A DNA stretch of 64,000 nucleotides. It comes from Nocardioides luteus. Lineage in GTDB: Bacteria > Actinomycetota > Actinomycetes > Propionibacteriales > Nocardioidaceae. The position numbers and the translations under genes were made by a program. Shown here one piece after another: positions 23,760 to 32,273 of this stretch; position 1 is the stretch's first letter; the number at the start of each line of letters is the position of its first letter. Under the pieces are notes generated by a model. That model was not told where the DNA came from and did no database searches. It saw only the letters and a list, made by a program, of their open reading frames with translations. Where the stretch lies: the NCBI RefSeq assembly GCF_015752315.1, contig NZ_JADOVJ010000001.1, positions 3,960,501 through 4,024,500 on the forward strand, in the 5' to 3' direction.

Positions 23760-25340
23760 ATGGTAAAACCTCGTACGCGCACGCGGCAGCTGGTCTCGGC
23801 CGGCATCGGGCTGGTGGCAGCCGCACTCGTCCTCACCACGACGGTGACGGCGAACTCGGGACCCGCGAGCGGTGCTACCGGCAAGGGAACGCTGAAGCTC
23901 GTCGCCGCCGCCGACACCGTCCAGGTGGAGGCGTGGGAAGGGACGGCGTACTTCCAGCCGTCGGTCTGGCTGGCCGCCTATGACGCTGCCTTCGAGTTCC
24001 GTGCGAGCCACGCTGCCTACGACGAGCCGGTCAAGCTGACAAAGACCGTCATCCGGGGCAAGAAGCGCACCACCACGACCGCGCCGGCCTCGATCGTCGA
24101 CGGGATGAAGGGCTTCAAGGACGGCCTGCGGGTCACGCTCAAGACCAAGTCCGGCAAGGTCGTCCTCGACGACACCCGGCCGCTGTGCCCCGGTGGCTAC
24201 GACCGGCAGCGGGTGCAGACCGACGGCGCCACCGGTCCGGTCTACCCCGAGTTCTGCGGCGGCAACTGGTTCACCAAGGGCGTCCTCTACGGGATCGAGC
24301 GGGGCATGGCGGTCCCGGCCGTCTCCGACCTCGAGTTCGAGACCAAGGGCGAGACCCGGCTCACCATGACGATGAGCGTCAGCAAGGCGGTCGCCGACTT
24401 CCTCGGTCTGCCGAACGCCAGCCGCACCGCCAAGCAGGATCTGGTCATCGTCGACGGATGCGCCGAGGGTGGCTGCGAGACCGAGGGCGAGATGGGCATC
24501 ATGGCGGCGCACGGCGCCGATGACGACCAGGGCGCCCGCACCGTGGTGCCGCGAGAGACGCTGGAGGGCGGCGAGAACGGCCGCGGCCGGCTCCCGCTGG
24601 GCGGCGCTCTCGGCATCATCAAGCCGGGCAAGCCCAAGAAGGACACCCTGCCCGACCTGGTCTCGCTGCCCGCATGGCAGATCTCGACCGAGGTCGACGA
24701 AAGCGGCACCGACCGCCTCAACTTCGCCGCCAACGAGTGGAACGCGGGCCCCGCGCCGATGGTCGTGGAGGGCTTCCGCCGCGGCACCTCGGCGGTGATG
24801 GACGCCTACCAGATGTTCTACCGCGACGGTAAGCAGGTCGGGGTGAAGCGCACCGGCACGATGGAGTTCCACGAGGCGCCCGAGCACAACCACTGGCACT
24901 TCCTCGACTTCGCCAAGTACGAGCTGGTCGACGCCAAGGACAAGGTCGTCTCCACGAGCGGCAAGCAGTCCTGGTGCCTCGCGCCGACCGACCCGGTGGA
25001 CCTGACCGTGCCCGGCGCGACGCTGCGGCCCAGCCAGACCGGCCTGCAGTCGGCCTGTGGCGAGAAGTCCGCGCTCTGGCTCCGGGAGACCATGCCGACG
25101 GGCTGGGGCGACACCTACAACCAGGCCCAGACCCAGGCCTTCGACCTGAGCAAGGTCAAGAACGGCACCTACCGGATCAAGGTCACCGTCAACCCCGACG
25201 GCAACCTCTACGAGCGGACGCGGTCGAACAACGTCAGCTACCGCACCATCACCATCGGCGGCAAGGCCGGTGCCCGCACCGTCAAGGTCCCGCCCTACCA
25301 GGGCGTCGACACCGAGACGTGGTGGGGCGAGGAGGAGTGA
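23760..25340 (+). CDS. secreted lysyl-oxidase-family protein
   Basis: 526 aa. The N-terminus has basic residues and a hydrophobic stretch (about 13-30), so the protein is likely exported. The C-terminal half matches the bacterial lysyl oxidase-like domain: the copper-talon motif HNHWHF at residues 376-381, within EFHEAPEHNHWHFLDFAKYE, followed by two nearby cysteines (WCLAPTD and LQSACGEK) and a final beta segment (RIKVTVNPDGNLYERTRSNN). Eukaryotic relatives oxidise peptidyl lysine with copper and a quinone cofactor; whether a lysyl-tyrosine quinone forms here is unknown. The N-terminal half (about 40-290) has no family I recognise. Confidence 0.85.
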   Translation: MVKPRTRTRQLVSAGIGLVAAALVLTTTVTANSGPASGATGKGTLKLVAAADTVQVEAWEGTAYFQPSVWLAAYDAAFEFRASHAAYDEPVKLTKTVIRGKKRTTTTAPASIVDGMKGFKDGLRVTLKTKSGKVVLDDTRPLCPGGYDRQRVQTDGATGPVYPEFCGGNWFTKGVLYGIERGMAVPAVSDLEFETKGETRLTMTMSVSKAVADFLGLPNASRTAKQDLVIVDGCAEGGCETEGEMGIMAAHGADDDQGARTVVPRETLEGGENGRGRLPLGGALGIIKPGKPKKDTLPDLVSLPAWQISTEVDESGTDRLNFAANEWNAGPAPMVVEGFRRGTSAVMDAYQMFYRDGKQVGVKRTGTMEFHEAPEHNHWHFLDFAKYELVDAKDKVVSTSGKQSWCLAPTDPVDLTVPGATLRPSQTGLQSACGEKSALWLRETMPTGWGDTYNQAQTQAFDLSKVKNGTYRIKVTVNPDGNLYERTRSNNVSYRTITIGGKAGARTVKVPPYQGVDTETWWGEEE

Positions 25341-25372
25341 CCCCGGCCTGAGACCGCGCCGCCGACGCCGAT

Positions 25373-25717
25373 CTACCCGATGAGCTGAGGGATCTCCTGG
25401 GTCGCGAACCAGCCCAGGTCCTCGTCGGGGTCGGCGTCGGCGGGCCGGTCGGCGAGGTCGGCGTGGACGGCGGCGACGAGCTTCAACGGCACCACCTGGT
25501 CGCCCAGGGCGGCCGGCGCGTCCACGACGACCACGACCCGGCGCCCGGGACCGGCCAAGAGCGCCGCCGAGTCGTCGGCGGCGCTCATCAGGGCTGCGTA
25601 CTCGGCCTCTTCGCTGTCGTCGGGGGCGGCGTAGCCGTCGGCGGTGCCGGGCAGCTCGCCCTTGGCGTACCAGTCAGCGAGCAGCGCGAGCGTGGCGGGT
25701 ACGTAGATGCGGGTCAC
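25373..25717 (-). CDS. small DUF6912-like protein
   Basis: 114 aa starting at GTG 25717 (TRIYVPATLALLADWYAKGE). The RxYVPATL start and the later VVVVVDAPAALGDQVVPLKL segment fit a small actinobacterial family I recall as DUF6912; function unknown. It lies 14 nt downstream of the WS/DGAT gene on the same strand, so it is probably co-transcribed. Confidence 0.72.
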   Translation of the reverse strand: MTRIYVPATLALLADWYAKGELPGTADGYAAPDDSEEAEYAALMSAADDSAALLAGPGRRVVVVVDAPAALGDQVVPLKLVAAVHADLADRPADADPDEDLGWFATQEIPQLIG

Positions 25718-25731
25718 GGTGGGATTGTGCC

Positions 25732-27186
25732 TCACTCGCCGGAGTTCTTGACCACGCGCAGGCCCCGAGGCGCGCGGAAGCGGCGGCCGGATGCGGTGTC
25801 GAGCAGCTCGTCGAGGGCCTCGCTGATGCACTGTCCGACCAGCGACGCGTCGGGCACCAGGTCACGGTCGGCGGTGATCGCGAAGAAGACCTGGCCGTCG
25901 TAGGAGGTCACCCCGATCGCGAGGGCGTGGCCCTCGGTCAGCGGGTGGATCGGATAGGAGGCCACCAGCCGCGAGCCGGCCGCATAGCGAGCCTCCTGCG
26001 GACCGGGCACGTTGCACACCGAGAGCAGGTAGTCGTGCTCGCTCTCGGCGGCCACCCGGGAGCCGACCACGTGGAAGGTCGCCGGGGCGAAGCCGCTGAT
26101 CCCCGCCAGCCGCTGCGCGCTGACCGTGCGGGCGTTCGCCTTGTGCTGCTCGAAGGAGTAGGACACCTGGTGGAGGCGGACCACCGGCGACGGCTCCGCG
26201 ACCGGCAGCACCACGAAGTGGGGCGCGACCGCCGAGCCCAGCTGCGTCGGGTCGAGCTCCTCGTCGATCACCGAGACCGGCACCAGCGCCGGCACCTGGC
26301 GTACGCCGGCCAGCGACTGCTGCCGGGTCATCAGCCACGCGCGCAGACCGCCGGTGACGGCAGCGAGGATCACGTCGTTGACGGTGCCGCCGTGGGTGTC
26401 CCGGATGCGGCGGAAGTCGGCCAGATCGGCCTGCAGCGTGACCACCAGCCGCTGCTGGGAGAGCGCGCCGCTGAGCGGTGTCGGCCGCTCCGGAGTCCGG
26501 CCGGTGAGCGCCCGGGCGATCCCGTTGCCCGCGGTCTGGAGATCCTTGGCGACGCTGGTGACCCGTCCCAGGGCGACGCCGCCCAGGCTGCGTGCGGTGC
26601 CGGTCAGCCCGCTGACCGAGGTGACCGCGTCGAAGACCGCACCTGCGACCAGACGGGCACTCGACTGCGGCTCCGGCGGCTCCCACAGGTCGGGCACGAT
26701 CGGCCCGACCTCGGGCTTGTCGTCGAGCAGCAGCTGGACCAGGTCGACCGTCTCGGCACCGTCCACCAGCGCCTGGTGGGTCTTGGTGATCAGTGCGACC
26801 CGATCGCCGGCCAGCCCCTCGATGACGTAGAGCTCCCACAGCGGCCGGGAGCGGTCCAGGGGCCGGGAGACGATCCGGCCGGCCAGGTCGAGGAGCTGGT
26901 CCATCGAGCCCGGGCGGGGCAGCGCGGAGCGGCGTACGTGGTAGGTGAGGTCGAACCGGTCGTCGTCCGCCCAGACCGGGTAGGCGATGCGACCGGGCAC
27001 CACCCGGACCCGTTGGCGGTAGCGGGGCACGAAGGACAGCCGGTCCTCGACGTGCTCGAGGAACGCGCCGTAGTCGAAGCCCTCGGACCGGGGCTGGATC
27101 AGCTCGATGCTCGCCACCTGGTGCGGCACCGAAAGCGTCTCCCCGTCCAGGAACGCCACCTCACGTGGCCGAAGTCGGTCGCTCAT
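25732..27186 (-). CDS. wax ester synthase/diacylglycerol acyltransferase-type O-acyltransferase
   Basis: 484 aa, WS/DGAT family (HHxxxDG condensation-like acyltransferase). Bacterial members esterify acyl-CoA to diacylglycerol or fatty alcohols at the membrane. Landmarks are PLDRSRPLWELYVIEGL, the active-site region KTHQALVDGAE (His137, Gln138, Asp142-Gly143), GTVNDVILAAVTGGLRAWL and CNVPGP. The canonical second His of HHxxxDG is Gln138. GGAGGTGGCAGC before the ATG at 27186 fixes the start. The leader upstream is shared with an unrelated gene at 59065. A DUF6912-like gene follows. Confidence 0.9.
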   Translation of the reverse strand: MSDRLRPREVAFLDGETLSVPHQVASIELIQPRSEGFDYGAFLEHVEDRLSFVPRYRQRVRVVPGRIAYPVWADDDRFDLTYHVRRSALPRPGSMDQLLDLAGRIVSRPLDRSRPLWELYVIEGLAGDRVALITKTHQALVDGAETVDLVQLLLDDKPEVGPIVPDLWEPPEPQSSARLVAGAVFDAVTSVSGLTGTARSLGGVALGRVTSVAKDLQTAGNGIARALTGRTPERPTPLSGALSQQRLVVTLQADLADFRRIRDTHGGTVNDVILAAVTGGLRAWLMTRQQSLAGVRQVPALVPVSVIDEELDPTQLGSAVAPHFVVLPVAEPSPVVRLHQVSYSFEQHKANARTVSAQRLAGISGFAPATFHVVGSRVAAESEHDYLLSVCNVPGPQEARYAAGSRLVASYPIHPLTEGHALAIGVTSYDGQVFFAITADRDLVPDASLVGQCISEALDELLDTASGRRFRAPRGLRVVKNSGE

Positions 27187-27270
27187 GCTGCCACCTCCAT
27201 AGCCAAAGCGCCATCGTACGGACGTGGCGGCCTGAGGCCTATGGTCGCTCGCTGACGCTCGCTCATACCC
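27187..27270 (-). repeat. repeated leader element, copy A
   Basis: About 80 bp immediately before the WS/DGAT start, closely related to 59066-59150. On the minus strand both read TGAGCGAGCGTCAGCGAG, then variable sequence, CGTCCGTA, 3-4 variable bases, GGCGCTT, GCTA and the ribosome-binding GGAGGTGG just before the start codon. The two copies precede unrelated proteins. Confidence 0.75.
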
Positions 27271-27345
27271 TCTCAGCCCCCTCTTTGGTTCATGTGCGAT
27301 TGTGGCAGAAGCCAGCTTGAACTTAGCCCACGAAACGGGGGAGCA

Positions 27346-27720
27346 ATGCGCCTCACGGCCCGAATCATCGCGGTCGTGGCAGCAATCTGCGGGATCGCGT
27401 CGATCGCGACCGCCTGCGGAAACGACGTCGCCACCGAGCCCAGCACCGACAGCGACCCGGTGGTCGTCCAGATCAACTTCTCCGATGACTCGGTCGACCC
27501 GCACGGCACCCAGGTCGACGTCCCGCTCGGCCACAGCGTCGAGCTCGACGTGACCGCCGACGCCGCCGGCGAGATCCACGTGCACACCGACCCGGCGCAG
27601 TCCGCCGCCTACGGCGTGGGCACCACCCGGATCAGCCTGGGCGCGTTCGACATCCCCGGTCAGTTCGTGGTCGAGTCGCACACGCTCGGCAAGACCATCG
27701 TCACCCTCGAGGTCAGGTGA
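27346..27720 (+). CDS. small lipoprotein with cupredoxin-like domain
   Basis: 124 aa from the ATG at 27346 (GGGGGAG upstream). The signal peptide ends in the lipobox IATAC, so the mature protein should be anchored by an acylated Cys. The rest is a beta-rich domain (VQINFSDDSVDPHGTQVDV to GQFVVESHTLGKTIVTLEVR) like copper-binding or EfeO-type cupredoxins, with candidate ligands in HVHTDP and ESHTLG; metal binding is inferred. The stop overlaps the next gene by 4 nt (GTGA), so the two act together. Confidence 0.8.
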   Translation: MRLTARIIAVVAAICGIASIATACGNDVATEPSTDSDPVVVQINFSDDSVDPHGTQVDVPLGHSVELDVTADAAGEIHVHTDPAQSAAYGVGTTRISLGAFDIPGQFVVESHTLGKTIVTLEVR

Positions 27721-29060
27721 TCCTCACCCACGGCGTGGGCGGTCGCCAGGACCTCCCACTGCCGCTCGAGTACGTCATCGCGGGCGCCGTCCTCGCCCTG
27801 GTCGTCTCCTTCGCACTGCTGGTGCTGACCACCAGGCGCGCCGCCGAGGGCGAGCTGGTCGCCGCACAGGGTCCGCAGAGTCGCAACCCCCGAGGTTGGC
27901 CGTTGCCGCGGCTCGGGCGTGTCGTCGACTCCCCCGCCTGGAGCGCGCTGTGGCGCGTCGTCGGGCTGCTGATCTTCGCCTACTTCGTGCTGGTCGCCTT
28001 CGCCGGCTCCGACAACGCCCTGAATCCCATCTTCGGGATGACGTACGTCTGGATCTGGGTCGGCCTCGTCCCGTTCTCGCTCCTCTTCGGACCGGTCTGG
28101 AAGGCGATCAGCCCGGCCCGCACGTTCGTGGCCGGACTGACCTGGCTGCGCGGACCGGGCGATCCCCCGCTCCGGCTGCCCGAGCGCCTCGGCTACTGGC
28201 CCGCGGCGTTCACGCTCCTCGCCTTCGCCTGGCTCGAGCTGGTCTACCCGGACAACAACTACCTCGGCCCCGTACGTCTCTGGCTGGCCGTCTACCTGGC
28301 CGTCATGATCCTCGGCGGCGTGCTCTTCGGTGAGGAATTCCTGGAGCGCTGCGACCCGTTCGAGGTCTACTCGTCACTGACCGCGAAGCTGTCGGTGTGG
28401 GGACGTACGCAGGCCGGCAACCTGGTCCTGCGCACCCCGCTCGGCAACCTCGACACCCTGCGTCCGGCCCCCGGCCTGGTCGCGGTCGTCTCCGTGCTGT
28501 TCGGCACCATCGTCTACGACTCCTACCGGGAGTCTCCGCCTTGGCTCCAGATCGTGCAGAGCCCGGAGATCTCGGGCGGCACCGCCTACCTGATCAGCAA
28601 CCTCGCCCTGATCTCGTTCCCGCTGGTCGTGGCCGGGTTCTACTGCCTCGGGACGATGCTGACCGGCGTCGGTGACGTGCCGCGCCGGGCGCTGCCCGCC
28701 GAGCTGGCGCCCTCGATCGTGCCGATCATCGTCGGCTACGTCGTGGCCCACTACCTCAGCTACTTCTGGGAGAGCGGGCTGGCGACGCTGCGCAACGCGT
28801 CGGATCCGCTCGGAAACGGAGGCGACTGGTTCGGAACGGCCGACCTCCCGGTCTCCTACTTCTTCGCCTTCCACGCCACGCTGCTGGCCGTGATCAAGGT
28901 GGCCGCGGTGATCATCGGTCACGTGCTCGGCGTCTGGTCGGCCCACATCCGGGCGCTCCAGGTGCTTCCCAAGCAGCATCTGGTGACCGGGCAGGTGCCG
29001 CTTCTGGTGACGATGGTCGGCTTCACTGTTGGCGGGTTGTATCTCTTGTTCGCTGCCTAG
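27717..29060 (+). CDS. polytopic membrane protein, partner of the lipoprotein
   Basis: 447 aa starting at GTG 27717, with roughly 10-11 hydrophobic segments spread over the length. Homologues in actinobacteria are sometimes labelled fenitrothion hydrolase. I recognise the family by sequences such as FGMTYVWIWVGLVPFSLLFG and GEEFLERCDPFEVYSSLTA, but the label is by similarity and no hydrolytic motif is obvious. Conserved His in VAHYLSYFWESG and FHATLL could bind metal. Coupling to a cupredoxin-like lipoprotein points towards metal handling or redox at the membrane. Confidence 0.75.
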   Translation: MILTHGVGGRQDLPLPLEYVIAGAVLALVVSFALLVLTTRRAAEGELVAAQGPQSRNPRGWPLPRLGRVVDSPAWSALWRVVGLLIFAYFVLVAFAGSDNALNPIFGMTYVWIWVGLVPFSLLFGPVWKAISPARTFVAGLTWLRGPGDPPLRLPERLGYWPAAFTLLAFAWLELVYPDNNYLGPVRLWLAVYLAVMILGGVLFGEEFLERCDPFEVYSSLTAKLSVWGRTQAGNLVLRTPLGNLDTLRPAPGLVAVVSVLFGTIVYDSYRESPPWLQIVQSPEISGGTAYLISNLALISFPLVVAGFYCLGTMLTGVGDVPRRALPAELAPSIVPIIVGYVVAHYLSYFWESGLATLRNASDPLGNGGDWFGTADLPVSYFFAFHATLLAVIKVAAVIIGHVLGVWSAHIRALQVLPKQHLVTGQVPLLVTMVGFTVGGLYLLFAA

Positions 29061-29183
29061 CGCGACTCTGCTTCACGGTTCACCCACCACGCATCCACAA
29101 AGCAGCGCAACACTACCTAAAGCGGGCTAACAGGTTTGCGCGATGGTTTACGGCCGCTTGCCAAGTCTGGGAGACTGATCCTT

Positions 29184-29444
29184 ATGTCTGGTACCCCCCG
29201 CTTCCTGACTCTTGCCGACGTGGCCGAGGTGCTCAACACCTCGAGCGCACAGGTCTATGCCCTTGTCCGCCGTGGTGAGCTCCCCGCCATCAAGATCGGC
29301 GGCCGCGGCCAGTGGCGCGTCGAGGCCAGCGTCCTCGAGAAGTTCATCGATGACATGTACTCGCAGACCAAGGCCTTCGTGGCCGACCACCCGTTCGTCG
29401 AGGCCGAGGGCGCTGCGCCCGCCGCCACGCCGGACGCGTCCTGA
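29184..29444 (+). CDS. BldC/excisionase-like helix-turn-helix protein
   Basis: 86 aa. MerR-like single-domain DNA binder: FLTLADVAEVLNTSSAQVYA (helix-turn-helix), LVRRGELPAIKIGGRGQWRV (wing) and a helical end, then an acidic/Ala-rich tail. This is the BldC class that binds direct repeats cooperatively and controls development in Streptomyces. The ATG at 29184 is used; an earlier in-frame start has no support. A strong hairpin follows the stop. Confidence 0.88.
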   Translation: MSGTPRFLTLADVAEVLNTSSAQVYALVRRGELPAIKIGGRGQWRVEASVLEKFIDDMYSQTKAFVADHPFVEAEGAAPAATPDAS

Positions 29445-29487
29445 GTCACAGCCCTCAACCCCCACAACCAAACCTTCCCCACAACAA

Positions 29488-29528
29488 CGCGAAGAGCTGC
29501 CGGGCATCGCGCCCAGCAGCTCTTCGCG
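29488..29528. terminator. bidirectional terminator between the HTH gene and htrA
   Basis: A perfect 13-bp stem, CGCGAAGAGCTGC (29488-29500) with GCAGCTCTTCGCG (29516-29528), encloses a 15-nt loop. It lies between two convergent genes. Confidence 0.8.
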
Positions 29529-29545
29529 TCTTCTGCCTCGCGGTG

Positions 29546-30949
29546 TCAGGCGAGGTTCTCGGTCTGTGCCTCCAGCTTGATCTTGAGCTCGTGGCGGGCG
29601 CCGTTGCGCATCACGGTGAACTCGATCGTCTCCCCCGGCTGGTGGGCGCGGATGGCGACGATCATGCCGATCCCGTCGGTGACGGTGACGTCGCCGACCT
29701 TGGTGACCCGGTCGCCGTCCTTGAGCCCGCCGGCGGCCGCGGGCGAACCCGCCTCCACCACCGAGATCAACGCACCGTTGTGGTCGACGGCCTGGACGTC
29801 GACGGAGGCGCCGACGATCGGGTAGGTGGCCTTGCCGGTCTTGAGGATCTGCGCGGCGGTCACCTTGACCTGGTCGATCGGGATCGCGAAGCCGACGCCG
29901 ATGCTGCCGCCCTCACCGCCCTCGCCGCCACCAGCGGTCGCGATCGCCGAGTTGACCCCGATGACCTGGCCGACGAGGTTGACGAGCGGACCGCCGGAGT
30001 TGCCGGGGTTGATCGCGGCGTCGGTCTGGACGGCGTTGATGTAAGAGGTGTCGTCCTCGGTCTGTCCGGTGCTCACCGGGCGCTGGAGCGCGCTCACGAT
30101 GCCCGAGGTCACCGTCGAGCTGAGACCGAGCGGCGAGCCGATGGCCACGACCCCCTCACCGATCCTCAGCCTCGAGGTGCTGCCCAGCGACGCGGGCTCG
30201 AGCTCCTTGACCTCCGGCACGTCGAGCACCGCGAGGTCGTAGACCGCGCTGCGCCCGACCACGTCGGCCTTGTAGCGACGGCCCTTGTGGTCGACCACCT
30301 CGATGCTGCCCTTGGCCTTGGCCGCGTCGGCGACGACGTGGTTGTTGGTCACCACGTGGCCGTTGCGGTCGAAGACGAACCCGGAGCCGGTCGCGGCGTC
30401 CTCGACGCCCTGGTATTCGGCGAAGATCTGCACCGTCGAGGGCAGCAGCGTCGCGGCCACCTTCACGATGCTGGCGTCGTCACCCGCCAGGGGCGCGTCG
30501 GTCTCGATCGAGCCGGGGTCGAGCCCGCCGCCGGCCAGGCTGGACATGTCGTCCTGGTCCTCGAGCACGCCACCTGCGTATCCGCCCAGCACCCCGAGCA
30601 GGAAAGCCACGGCAGCCGCGAGCGCCCAGATCGGGCCCGGAACGCGCCGGCGCTGCGTGGAGTCGGTCCTGACCGCTGACACGGGCGGCGGGACCGGCGG
30701 GGCGTCGAACCCGGGCAGCGAGGGACCGGGCGGCGGCGGCGAGGGCGGCATCGGGCCGGTGACGGCGCCCGGGCCCGGCGCGACAGCGGGCCTCGGTACG
30801 TCCGGAAGCGGCACCTCAGCCGTGTCGCGCTCGTCGTCGACGACGTTGTCGGGGGACGACTGTCCGGCCGGGGGCACGTTCGGCACGTTGCTCGGCGGTG
30901 CCCAACGAGAGATCGGCCGCGACTGGTCGTCTTGTGGTTCCTGCGTCAC
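29546..30949 (-). CDS. htrA: HtrA/DegP-family serine protease with PDZ domain
   Basis: 467 aa from the GTG at 30949 (GGGAAG 10 nt upstream; an ATG at 30958 is possible). A cytoplasmic Pro-rich region (about 1-100) precedes one membrane helix (about 105-128). The trypsin-like domain has His204 (NNHVVAD), Asp238 (YDLAVLDV) and Ser318 (NPGNSGGPL), and a C-terminal PDZ domain follows (about 370-460, SPAAAGGLKDGDRV). Periplasm-facing quality-control protease. It is downstream of sigE and its anti-sigma factor, the same order as in mycobacteria, and is expected to be in the envelope-stress regulon. Confidence 0.93.
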   Translation of the reverse strand: MTQEPQDDQSRPISRWAPPSNVPNVPPAGQSSPDNVVDDERDTAEVPLPDVPRPAVAPGPGAVTGPMPPSPPPPGPSLPGFDAPPVPPPVSAVRTDSTQRRRVPGPIWALAAAVAFLLGVLGGYAGGVLEDQDDMSSLAGGGLDPGSIETDAPLAGDDASIVKVAATLLPSTVQIFAEYQGVEDAATGSGFVFDRNGHVVTNNHVVADAAKAKGSIEVVDHKGRRYKADVVGRSAVYDLAVLDVPEVKELEPASLGSTSRLRIGEGVVAIGSPLGLSSTVTSGIVSALQRPVSTGQTEDDTSYINAVQTDAAINPGNSGGPLVNLVGQVIGVNSAIATAGGGEGGEGGSIGVGFAIPIDQVKVTAAQILKTGKATYPIVGASVDVQAVDHNGALISVVEAGSPAAAGGLKDGDRVTKVGDVTVTDGIGMIVAIRAHQPGETIEFTVMRNGARHELKIKLEAQTENLA

Positions 30950-31019
30950 AGGACCCATTCTTCCCACTCGTCCCAACAATGGGCAGCCGGGGTCTCGTGA
31001 CGTGTCGCCGTGTCGCCGG

Positions 31020-31502
31020 TCAGCGGCGTACGTGCGCGACGACCGGGGCGCCCGGGACCTGGGTGACCGAGGTGACCGGAAGATTCCTCGGGACCGGCGC
31101 GTCGGCGGGCGCGGCGGCGAAGGTGAACATGCTGAACACCGCGGCGCCGACAGCACCGCCACCGGCGGCGACCATCACCAACGTACGCCGCATGGAACGG
31201 GGGTCGGAGTAGCTCTCGCCGAGGCGATGTCCTGAGCTTGTCGAAGGGTCATCGGTGGGCCACATCGAGGCGGCCATCACGCCACCACGGAGAGACCCTT
31301 TCAGGTCGGCCGGGGCCGAGACGCCGGGATCGACGCTCAGCCCGGCCAGGCGCCGCTTGAGCCAGCCCTCACGCTCGACGAGGCGGCGGCAGGCGCAGCA
31401 CTCGTGCACGTGGGCCCAGGCCCGCTCCTCCTCCGCTTCGGGGAGCTGGCCGTCGAGAAGCGCGCTGGTGCGCGCGCCGAGGTGGTTGCCCAAAAAACTC
31501 AT
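31020..31502 (-). CDS. rseA: zinc-binding anti-sigma factor (RseA-like)
   Basis: 160 aa from the ATG at 31502, which overlaps the sigma factor stop (ATGA). The ZAS motif HxxxCxxC is His31, Cys35, Cys38 (HVHECCAC). A hydrophobic stretch near residues 105-127 probably spans the membrane and leaves a short outer tail. It should bind the adjacent SigE and release it under envelope or oxidative stress. Length is normal for the family. Confidence 0.88.
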   Translation of the reverse strand: MSFLGNHLGARTSALLDGQLPEAEEERAWAHVHECCACRRLVEREGWLKRRLAGLSVDPGVSAPADLKGSLRGGVMAASMWPTDDPSTSSGHRLGESYSDPRSMRRTLVMVAAGGGAVGAAVFSMFTFAAAPADAPVPRNLPVTSVTQVPGAPVVAHVRR

Positions 31503-32098
31503 GAAGCCCCGCCCCACAACACCTTGGGCCCGGAGTGACGCAGCCGTCCGCCGCGCGGGGCGCGGTGGGCGAGAGCGTCACGGAGCATCGCCCGGCCGCG
31601 GTGGATCCGCGAACGGACGGTGCCGAGCTTGGCACCGAGGATCTCCGAGATCTCCTCGTAGGAGAGCCCCTCCACGTCACAGAGCACGACCGCGGCCCGG
31701 AAGTCGGGCGGCAGCGTGGCCAGGGCGCGCTCGATGTCGTCGTCGAAGCGCTGGTCGGTGTAGGCCAGGTCGGGCGTCGGGCCGTTGCTCGTCAGGCGCG
31801 AGGCGCGCTCGTCGGAGAGGGCATCGAAGCGGATCCGCTGCTTGCGGCGGGCCTGGTCCAGGAAGAGGTTGGTGGTGATCCGGTGCAGCCAGCCCTCGAA
31901 GGTGCCGGGGCTGTAGGTGTCGAGAGAGCGGAAGACGCGTACGAAGACCTCTTGGGTGAGATCCTCCGCGTCGGGGCGGTTGCCGGTAAGACGGTAGGCG
32001 AGCCGGTAGACCCTGTCGGAGTGCTTCTCCACGATCTCGTCCCACGACGGCACACCCGGCTCTGACGTCGGGGTCTCGGTCGTGGGTTCCGCGGTCAT
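31499..32098 (-). CDS. sigE: ECF sigma factor SigE
   Basis: 199 aa from the ATG at 32098, preceded by AGGAGCACC; the earlier in-frame ATG at 32131 has GGAG too close. Region 2 shows [15 protein letters not shown] and [17 protein letters not shown], region 4 [20 protein letters not shown] and [18 protein letters not shown]. It is coupled to the anti-sigma gene and followed by htrA, and the divergent neighbour is an O-methyltransferase. This is the mycobacterial sigE neighbourhood. It controls envelope-stress genes in relatives. Confidence 0.92.
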   Translation of the reverse strand: MTAEPTTETPTSEPGVPSWDEIVEKHSDRVYRLAYRLTGNRPDAEDLTQEVFVRVFRSLDTYSPGTFEGWLHRITTNLFLDQARRKQRIRFDALSDERASRLTSNGPTPDLAYTDQRFDDDIERALATLPPDFRAAVVLCDVEGLSYEEISEILGAKLGTVRSRIHRGRAMLRDALAHRAPRGGRLRHSGPKVLWGGAS

Positions 32099-32260
32099 GG
32101 TGCTCCTGCCTGTCTCGCTGATCGCTGACATCTCCTACGGTAGATCGCCTGGACCTGGAAGGGCTGAGAGTTGCCTGTGAGGCTCCTATTTTTCCTCTTC
32201 CTGTCACCGTCCAACGCACAAGTTGGATCAGGCGTTCCCGCACCGTGGAGGGAAACACGT

Positions 32261-32266
32261 TAGGTT
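32261..32266 (+). promoter_or_regulatory. leaderless -10 box of the O-methyltransferase
   Basis: TAGGTT with a 7-nt spacer (TTGCGGT) to the GTG at 32274. Confidence 0.5.
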
Positions 32267-32273
32267 TTGCGGT

